Origin: Trichosporon coremiiforme
Lineage: Eukaryota > Basidiomycota > Tremellomycetes > Trichosporonales > Trichosporonaceae
DNA: 64,000 nucleotides
NCBI GenBank assembly: GCA_039545355.1
Contig: BCJJ01000016.1
Span: 1 to 64,000, forward strand
Direction of reading: 5' to 3'
Within the stretch, counting starts at the first letter, position 1; the number at the start of each line of letters is the position of its first letter. Below, one piece after another: positions 57,956-64,000 of the stretch. Both the position numbers and the translations under genes were made by a program. Below the pieces are notes generated by a model. The model worked only from the letters and a program-made list of their open reading frames with translations. It had not been told where the DNA came from and did not search any database.

Positions 57956-60469
57956 ATGTCGCTCCGACCGACCCAGGCCGGAATAGACGTCCTGCGCCGG
58001 GCGCTTCGCCCGCGTTGCGGGCTCGCCGGGCCCGCTGCACCCCTCTTCCGTTCATCAGCACGCTCCTTTGCGACGACGAGTTCGCGCCACTGGCTCTTCA
58101 GCAAGAAGAAGGATGAGCAGACGCCCGCCGCCGCCCCTGCGAACCAGGGTCTCAGCGCCGACGCCGTCGACCACGACGTTCCCCCGACACAGTTTCAGGA
58201 GAAGATCGCCGGTCTCGAGACCCGCGCTCTCGAGAGCCGCGACTCGGACGACCCCCAGCCCCAGATCGAGCTTATGGAGGCGCTCCGGGACGGGAACGAG
58301 TCGAACGGCCTGATCCGGTACTACGAGCAGGTCGCGCTCACGCCCGGCGAGCACTTCTCCCCCGCGCTGCTCAAGAGCGACGAGGCGTTTGAGCTCTACT
58401 CGCACGCTCTTGCCACCACCGGCCACCTCGGCGAGCTATCCTCCGCCGTTCGCAAGCGTGACCAGTGCTTGAAGAACGAGGGGCTCCAGCACGACGGTTC
58501 CCACTCGTCGTCTTCAGCTGCTCAGCCTACTTCCCCGGCTCCCGCTGCTGCTGCCGAGACCTCTGCCACGGCTTCTTCGACACCGACTCCGGCTCCCGTT
58601 TCCGACTCTGCCTCTACTTCTGCCCCTGCTTCCGCCACCGCTACCGCCACCGATGCTCCCGCCTCGACTACTTCGAGCCCTGTTTCGATCCTGACCAACG
58701 CCGCCCAGCGTCTGACTGGCACCGCCCAACCTGCCCAGCAGGCGACGTCCACCGACAAGTCGAACGCCGGCACGCCGCTGAACCCGATTCATGTTCAGAT
58801 TGCTGCCGCAACGCCCGCCCACAGCATGTGGCGCGGTATCAGGTGGCTGCTCGGTCTGCTCTTCTGGTCCTTCCTCGCCCTCACCGTCTTCTCGATGTTC
58901 ATGGAGAACGCCGGTCTCATGAAGGCTGGTCCCGGCCCCGCCGAGTTCCAGCCCGAGGAGGGCAAGACGGTCAAGTTCACCGACGTCAAGGGCTGCGAGG
59001 AGGCCAAGCAGGAAGTGCAGGAGATTGTCGAGTTCCTCCGCAACCCCGAGAAGTTCTCCAAGCTCGGCGGCAAGCTCCCCAAGGGTGTCCTCCTCACCGG
59101 CCCGCCTGGTACTGGTAAGACGCTCCTTGCGCGTGCCATCGCTGGTGAGGCCGAGGTTCCGTTCTTCTTCGCCTCCGGATCTGCCTTTGACGAGATGTTC
59201 GTCGGTGTCGGTGCCAAGCGTGTGCGCGAGCTGTTCAAGGCTGCGCGCGCCAAGGCCCCCGCTATCGTGTTCATTGACGAGCTCGACGCCATGGGCGGCA
59301 AGCGCTCGGCCCGCGACCAGCAGCACATGAAGCAGACGCTGAACCAGCTCCTGGTTGAGCTGGACGGTTTCGACGAGTCGGACGGCATCATTGTTGTTGC
59401 GGCCACCAACTTCCCCCGTTCGCTCGACAAGGCTCTGACCCGTCCCGGCCGATTCGACCGCCACGTCGCCGTCCCTCTCCCCGACGTGCGTGGCCGCATC
59501 GAGATCCTGAAGCACCACATGCAGAAGATCCAGTACTCGCCCGAGATCGACCCCAAGGTGATTGCGCGCGGCACGCCCGGCATGAGCGGCGCCGACCTGC
59601 ACAACCTCTGCAACCAGGCTGCGATCAAGGCGTCGCGCGACGGCTCGAACGCCGTCACGCTCAAGGATTTTGAATGGGCCAAGGACCGCATCATGATGGG
59701 CGCGGAGCGCAAGTCGACCTTCATCCCTGAGGACGCGCGTCTCATGACGGCGTACCACGAGGGCGGCCACGCGCTTGCCGCGCTGTACACCCCCGGCGCC
59801 GACCCGCTGCACAAGGTCACGATCATGCCGCGCGGCCACGCGCTCGGTCTCACCTTCCTCCTCCCCGAGGCGGACAAGTACTCGACCACGAAGAAGGAGT
59901 ACCGCGCCAAGCTTGACGTTGCCATGGGCGGCCGCGCGGCCGAGGAGCTGATCTACGGCCCCGACGAGGTCACCTCGGGCTGTTCGTCTGACCTGCGCAA
60001 CGCATTCTACTGGGCGGACAACATGGTGCGACTCTGGGGCATGGGCGGTGACAAGGTCGGCCTCGGTATACAGGAGCACGGCAAGATGAGCGGGCAGAAG
60101 CGCGTCGCGGTCGAGCAAGAAGTAGACAACATGCTGAACGCGTCCATGAAGCGAGTCCAGCATCTCCTGGCCGGACACGAGGAGGAGCTGCACCGTCTCG
60201 CAAAGGCGCTGGTCGAGTACGAAGAGCTGAGCGGCAAAGAGGTGGTGAAGGTCATCCGCGGGGAGAAGCTGAACCGCCCCCCGCCCAACCGCGGCCCGAG
60301 GCTGCAGAGCGCCAACGAGAAGAGGCGCTCGATCCACAAGCCTCTCCGGTTCCCGAAACCGGCGGGCGAGCAGCCCAAGCCCGAGGGAAGCACGCCCGAG
60401 GGCGAGATCAAGCCCGACCCCATCCTGCCCCAGCCCACGCCGGAGGCTGCGCCAAGGGTCGGCGAGTAG
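57956..60469 (+). CDS. YME1: Mitochondrial i-AAA protease Yme1
   Basis: ATP-dependent zinc metalloprotease of the mitochondrial inner membrane with its catalytic side in the intermembrane space; degrades unassembled or damaged membrane proteins. Intronless, 837 aa. An Arg-rich presequence (RRALRPRCGLAG, SSARSFATTSSRHW) is followed by an N-terminal helical domain (about 65-175), an Ala/Ser/Thr/Pro-rich linker (about 180-285) and one transmembrane segment at about 290-313. The AAA+ domain has Walker A GPPGTGKT at 382-389, Walker B AIVFIDELDAMG at about 434-445 and the arginine-finger region TRPGRFDRHV. The peptidase has HEGGH at 601-605 (His601, Glu602, His605) and the downstream TSGCSSDL carrying the third-ligand acid. 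Single-span topology and the sequence favour Yme1 over the two-span m-AAA proteases. A Pro/Glu/Lys-rich tail extends past the usual end. Confidence 0.93.
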   Translation: MSLRPTQAGIDVLRRALRPRCGLAGPAAPLFRSSARSFATTSSRHWLFSKKKDEQTPAAAPANQGLSADAVDHDVPPTQFQEKIAGLETRALESRDSDDPQPQIELMEALRDGNESNGLIRYYEQVALTPGEHFSPALLKSDEAFELYSHALATTGHLGELSSAVRKRDQCLKNEGLQHDGSHSSSSAAQPTSPAPAAAAETSATASSTPTPAPVSDSASTSAPASATATATDAPASTTSSPVSILTNAAQRLTGTAQPAQQATSTDKSNAGTPLNPIHVQIAAATPAHSMWRGIRWLLGLLFWSFLALTVFSMFMENAGLMKAGPGPAEFQPEEGKTVKFTDVKGCEEAKQEVQEIVEFLRNPEKFSKLGGKLPKGVLLTGPPGTGKTLLARAIAGEAEVPFFFASGSAFDEMFVGVGAKRVRELFKAARAKAPAIVFIDELDAMGGKRSARDQQHMKQTLNQLLVELDGFDESDGIIVVAATNFPRSLDKALTRPGRFDRHVAVPLPDVRGRIEILKHHMQKIQYSPEIDPKVIARGTPGMSGADLHNLCNQAAIKASRDGSNAVTLKDFEWAKDRIMMGAERKSTFIPEDARLMTAYHEGGHALAALYTPGADPLHKVTIMPRGHALGLTFLLPEADKYSTTKKEYRAKLDVAMGGRAAEELIYGPDEVTSGCSSDLRNAFYWADNMVRLWGMGGDKVGLGIQEHGKMSGQKRVAVEQEVDNMLNASMKRVQHLLAGHEEELHRLAKALVEYEELSGKEVVKVIRGEKLNRPPPNRGPRLQSANEKRRSIHKPLRFPKPAGEQPKPEGSTPEGEIKPDPILPQPTPEAAPRVGE

Positions 60470-60613
60470 ATAGAAAGACAAGTTTGATAGAAGTCAGGCG
60501 TAGATCCAACCATTCTCAATCTGCATTGCATATATTCTCAGCACAAGTGAACACATTATATCTCTTCCATTCCATTACGTTACCGCCGATTCCGTTACGC
60601 CTTTCCAGCGCAA

Positions 60614-63385
60614 TTAGACAGTGTTCAAGTGTTTCTCGACCCAGCCCGCGTGGCTCTTCACGCCCACATTCGCAACGTACGTATTCTTCACGATGCCGTT
60701 ATCGACAATCACCGTCTTGCGCGTCGTCGCCAGTCCGAGCAAGGCGGAGTGGACGCCGTACTCCTTCCCAATCCTTCCCCCGGGGTCGGAGAGGAAAACC
60801 ATGCCCGGCGGCAATTTGAGCTTTTGCGCCCAATCATGTAACTTCTCGGGACGGTCCTTCGAGATACCCACGAGTGTGACTGATGCCACTGATGAAGAGG
60901 GAGACGTAGGGGAGGTGGAGAAGGGGTTGGTCGGGTCCGAAGCTGTGGGGAAGGAGGCGGCGGGGTCCAGCGTCGGGTCTGGGACTGGGTCGAGCGGGTC
61001 GACGGGGTCGACGGGCTCGGCGGAGAAGTCGGGGGAGGGGTAGCTGTGGTTGGGAGCTATGGAGGCGAGTTCGGCGAGGGGGGAGTCACGGATTGAGCAC
61101 ATTTCGGCGGTACAGCCTGAAGTGTACGCGGCGGGGAACTGGGGTCAGCGCGAGGTCTACGTTGCAAGCGGTGGTGGTCAGTGGTGGAGATAGCGGCAGA
61201 GCAGCGAGCACCGGGGCAGTCTCGGAGTCCAGATTCAGCCAAACGACGCCCCACCCGGCAAGTCTGGTAGGGGTGCCATATCAACAGCAGTCCTAGCCTT
61301 AGACCAGTTTCAACATGAATCGATAAGGAGCGCAGAGAGCGGTGAGCGCCTGCGGCTATCGGGGCAAAGGACGGCGGCCATCGCATCGAACTCCTCAGAT
61401 TACAGCAGCACATCGGTTCTCAAAATCGAGAAAACCACACCAAACTGACCAGATCTCGCGAGCCCATCATCAGAAAACCCAGCAGGTCCTGCCCGATGCC
61501 CATGTCTCGGACGTCGCTCCGACGACTGTGACGAGTATAGCCACACCGAACGTCTCGATATGGCGACTACAGGCAATCTGATAGGAGCCAAGATTAGGGA
61601 GAATGAGCAGTAGAGGCGTTTGCTGGGCGGTGATCTGGAGACGACCGCGAGGAACGCGAGGAACACGAGGAACGAGCCCTGGCCCGTCCTGGTCTGGCCC
61701 TCCTTTGACACTCGGTATGGTCGCTTCAACCGGACACCTCGCCGGGGACCTCGCCGATATCTCAGATTTCGCGGTGACACTTCCTCCCGTTCGTCTGAGA
61801 TCTCAGAAGATCTCGAGTCGCTGCCGTCACTGGATGGGCACGAGCGTGTGGCCGCGTGCACGACCCGTCTTGGAGTGGTCGGTTCACGGACGGTAATGGC
61901 CCAGGTGTCTGAGGTCACGGAGCAGCCAATATCCGTCAAAATTCCACCAATCTCGTCTTTCCGCCGGCGACAAGAAATGAATCTCGAGTACCGAGGGAAT
62001 GGATGAATGTCGGATGAAACTGTTCCCCTGTCGCCCTCCGATACGCTAGTTGGGCAGTTCAGGCTCACTCCGCGTCCGAAATGGCGGCGCAGGAGGGGGC
62101 TGTGCCACTCCCGCGCTGGGAACAATGTCGGTGATGAAAATAGCCAAGGAGGGACGATAGCTGTCACCGAAGGACTGAAAGCCGTGACCGACGTTAAGAT
62201 CCCTGCCGAAGTCCCGCGGCCACAATGGAGCGACCCGCAGCGATCAATCGACATGTCTCCCCTTCCCTTGACTTCTCGAGGGACTGCTTCTGCTTCCGGA
62301 AGGATTTCGAGGATTCCCAAGAACATGGACGAGAAAAGTGAGGGCGAGGGTTGCAGCTCCGCAACACTTCTAATTGCGAGATCAGGAATGATCAGGAATG
62401 GAGAGGGCGGCAAGTGGGCTCTCAATCATGGCGGCAGGAAGTGGCAGAAGCTGGGGGCTCGCGAGGATCGCGATAATTGTAGGCTCCACAGAGCCTGACC
62501 AGCCTGACCTACGTTGAGGGAGGGTATGAAGACATCGAGAACCGAACGACAACGCGCGCAACATTGTAGGATACGGTGATCTTGAAGACCCCGCGACGCC
62601 ACCAGTCACACACCCCACGCTGCCGAGTTTGCCGACCCACTCCGATCTTCCGGGCAAGGGTCGGCCAGGACGCGTCGTGGAGACTGGGGTCATGACGTTG
62701 TTGATGGTCGCGCGTATCGACGACAATTGAGAGCGCGGGCTTTTCCCAGAACGGCCCTTGTATGCTCAAGAGGCATGCACTCTCTTCCTGCTCCCGATGG
62801 CATCGGAGATTAGCTGTGGAGCTCCAGTTCCACGACTTCGCATACCGGGTGGACATCTGACTTGCAGCTGATCGGCATCGAGCGAGGCGTGAGCCCCCGT
62901 GGCCGCTTGAACAAAGCTCCGCGAAGAATTGGAAGTTGCTGGGGCCTCGATGCGAGCGCGAAATCCTATCCGCGTCTAAGGAGAAGGTGGCGACCCGAGG
63001 TGAGGGTTCACGCTGATACGTGCTCCCGAGCACTCCAACATGCTTCGGCACGAGCTTCGAACTTGCGCGCGGGTCGCGGCGAATCCTCACCGGAAGAATG
63101 GAAGCCCTGGCCGCTCGAACGGGTGGGTGAGCTGAACAGGGTGTCCCCGAGGATCCGCGCAGGCGGCGAGGTCTCGACTGACTCAAGCTGACCGCAACGA
63201 GCGCGACTGGAAGAGAAGAGGCGACGCGACACTCACGAAGAACAGCACAACTTTCTGCTCATCAGCTTGGGCCTCAGTGGCGAACTCACGCCTACCCGCG
63301 GCATCGTCCATTCGTTTCCATTCTGATCGACGAGATGAATGTCCGGGGCCGACTTGCCGACGAGCGGATCCTTCTTCTCGAACAT
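60614..63385 (-). CDS. PrxQ/BCP-type peroxiredoxin, three exons with a 2.1-kb intron
   Basis: Thiol peroxidase reducing H2O2 and organic peroxides. Exon 1 (63385-63296) encodes MFEKKDPLVGKSAPDIHLVD then QNGNEWTMPR, the typical N-terminus. Exon 2 (63254-63237) is an 18-nt microexon for KVVLFF. Exon 3 (61138-60614) begins FPAAYTSGCTAEMCSIRDSP and ends VEKHLNTV. All joins are phase 0; total 210 aa. The peroxidatic Cys (S-G-C-T) and a second Cys five residues later (C-T-A-E-M-C) are the PrxQ/Dot5 arrangement. Intron 1 is 41 nt; intron 2 (63236-61139) is 2098 nt, with GTGAGT donor and CTGACCCCAG acceptor. A Pro/Asp-rich insert of about 55 residues separates the catalytic helix from SVTLVGISKDRPEKL. 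Exon 2 might start a little earlier, since the join is about six residues short of the family. Nuclear or cytosolic location is unknown. Confidence 0.75.
61139..63236. other. 2.1-kb intron of the peroxiredoxin gene, possible inserted DNA
   Basis: The interval between the VVLFF microexon and the FPAAYTSGC exon contains no further peroxiredoxin coding sequence. A 9-bp direct repeat GCGAGGTCT occurs near both ends (61150-61158 and 63166-63174). Opposing open frames lie inside: minus 61400-62425, and plus 61620-62498 interrupted by a single TGA. No terminal inverted repeats or known transposase motifs were recognised. Confidence 0.5.
61620..62498 (+). other. Open frame inside the peroxiredoxin intron, one in-frame TGA
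   Basis: The plus-strand frame is open from 61620 to 62498 except for one TGA at 62004-62006, directly followed by ATG. The translation has mixed composition (SEISEDLESLPSLDGHERVA, VTEGLKAVTDVKIPAEVPRP) but I recognise no domain. The opposite strand is also open over 61400-62425, so either or both may be chance in GC-rich DNA. Confidence 0.2.
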
Positions 63386-64000
63386 GGTCGTTGAGCAATC
63401 AATGTCGTCGCTGTGTCCTGTAACTTCGACTTCTGTGGTATGATCGTGACAGACATTGCATCCTTCTCACAGTCTTCTTATCGACTCTCGACATTTTCCG
63501 GTCACGGCAGGTGACGAAGACTCAGCAGCAGTGTATCTGAGTGCGTGTGGTACCTGTCCCTCTGCCGCCTACATGGAGCCGGCTGTCTATCGGAGCCGGC
63601 TCTCACCAGTCTCATCCCGGTGGAGAACGGTGGTGGATGAATTGCCCGCTCCAGAACATTTTGTCGCCACTGGCGTCACAGGCAGAAACCTGGAACCATG
63701 ACGGCACCTGGCGTAGACAGGTGTCCGTGTCCTCCAGCCTTTGCCGCCTCGTAATTCCCAGCAAGCCTAGTCGGCTCTGCGAATTGTCTGAGATCAATGG
63801 ATCTGTTTGCGTCTGCTTGCACTCGTGCGTATCAGCTCTGCCAGGTGATACGGCCGCAACCTTGCCATGGGTTAGAGGCATGCTAGTCGCACGAGTGAGG
63901 TATGTCGGAATGTGAACTGGTCTCGAGACATTTGCGCTCAGACCTCCGGTTCATCGGACAGACGAAACAGTTAACCACCTTCCCACGACCGTATGAACAG
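63386..64000 (-). promoter_or_regulatory. Upstream region of the peroxiredoxin gene, to the window edge
   Basis: About 615 bp, which should include the peroxiredoxin promoter. No clear TATA box or further gene is seen. The frame at 63541-63915 (+) has no supporting feature. Confidence 0.35.

Noticed and set aside
58514..60481. 655-codon minus-strand frame opposite YME1
   Set aside because: Shadow of a GC-rich coding strand; no domain, while the plus strand encodes a full AAA protease.
1..64000. CRISPR arrays, bacterial operons, ribosome binding sites
   Set aside because: The sequence is a spliced eukaryotic nuclear genome; no direct-repeat/spacer array was seen.

Overview
The window is nuclear DNA of a GC-rich basidiomycete fungus, most likely a Tremellomycete such as the Trichosporonales/Cryptococcus group. 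The evidence is multi-exon genes with GT-AG introns that are mostly only 33-60 nt, pyrimidine-rich leaders upstream of several genes, and a typical fungal gene set. Species cannot be named from the sequence alone.

Layout. (1) 1-21.5 kb is ordinary housekeeping DNA: UTP4 (partial, -) divergent from TFB4 (+); a URC1-type GTP cyclohydrolase II homologue (+) convergent with a siderophore-iron transporter (-) that has a 2.4-kb upstream region carrying three ATCWGATAA iron-GATA sites; a type I L-asparaginase (-); RAE1 (-) divergent from HGH1 (+); then an uncharacterised 641-aa protein (+). (2) 22.2-31.2 kb is an accessory block: a cluster of at least five paralogous genes of a family I do not recognise, built from tandem predicted beta-alpha-beta-beta repeats, with TATA boxes in front of at least three copies. 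One pair is joined in one reading frame and one copy is frameshifted. A small secreted four-cysteine protein lies inside the cluster. (3) 31.2-53.9 kb is a long stretch of lower GC with no convincing gene, ending in several kb of pyrimidine-rich DNA in front of a cyclin. (4) 53.9-64 kb holds a G1-type cyclin (+), the mitochondrial i-AAA protease YME1 (+), and a PrxQ-type peroxiredoxin (-) whose peroxidatic cysteine exon is separated from its first exons by a 2.1-kb intron, including an apparent 18-nt microexon.

The housekeeping genes are functionally unrelated (ribosome biogenesis, TFIIH, pyrimidine catabolism, iron uptake, asparagine degradation, mRNA export, eEF2 folding, cell cycle, mitochondrial protein quality control, redox) and no metabolic cluster is evident. 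The most novel content is the repeat-protein family at 22-31 kb. All exon boundaries were set by hand from splice signals and family continuity; no alignments were run.
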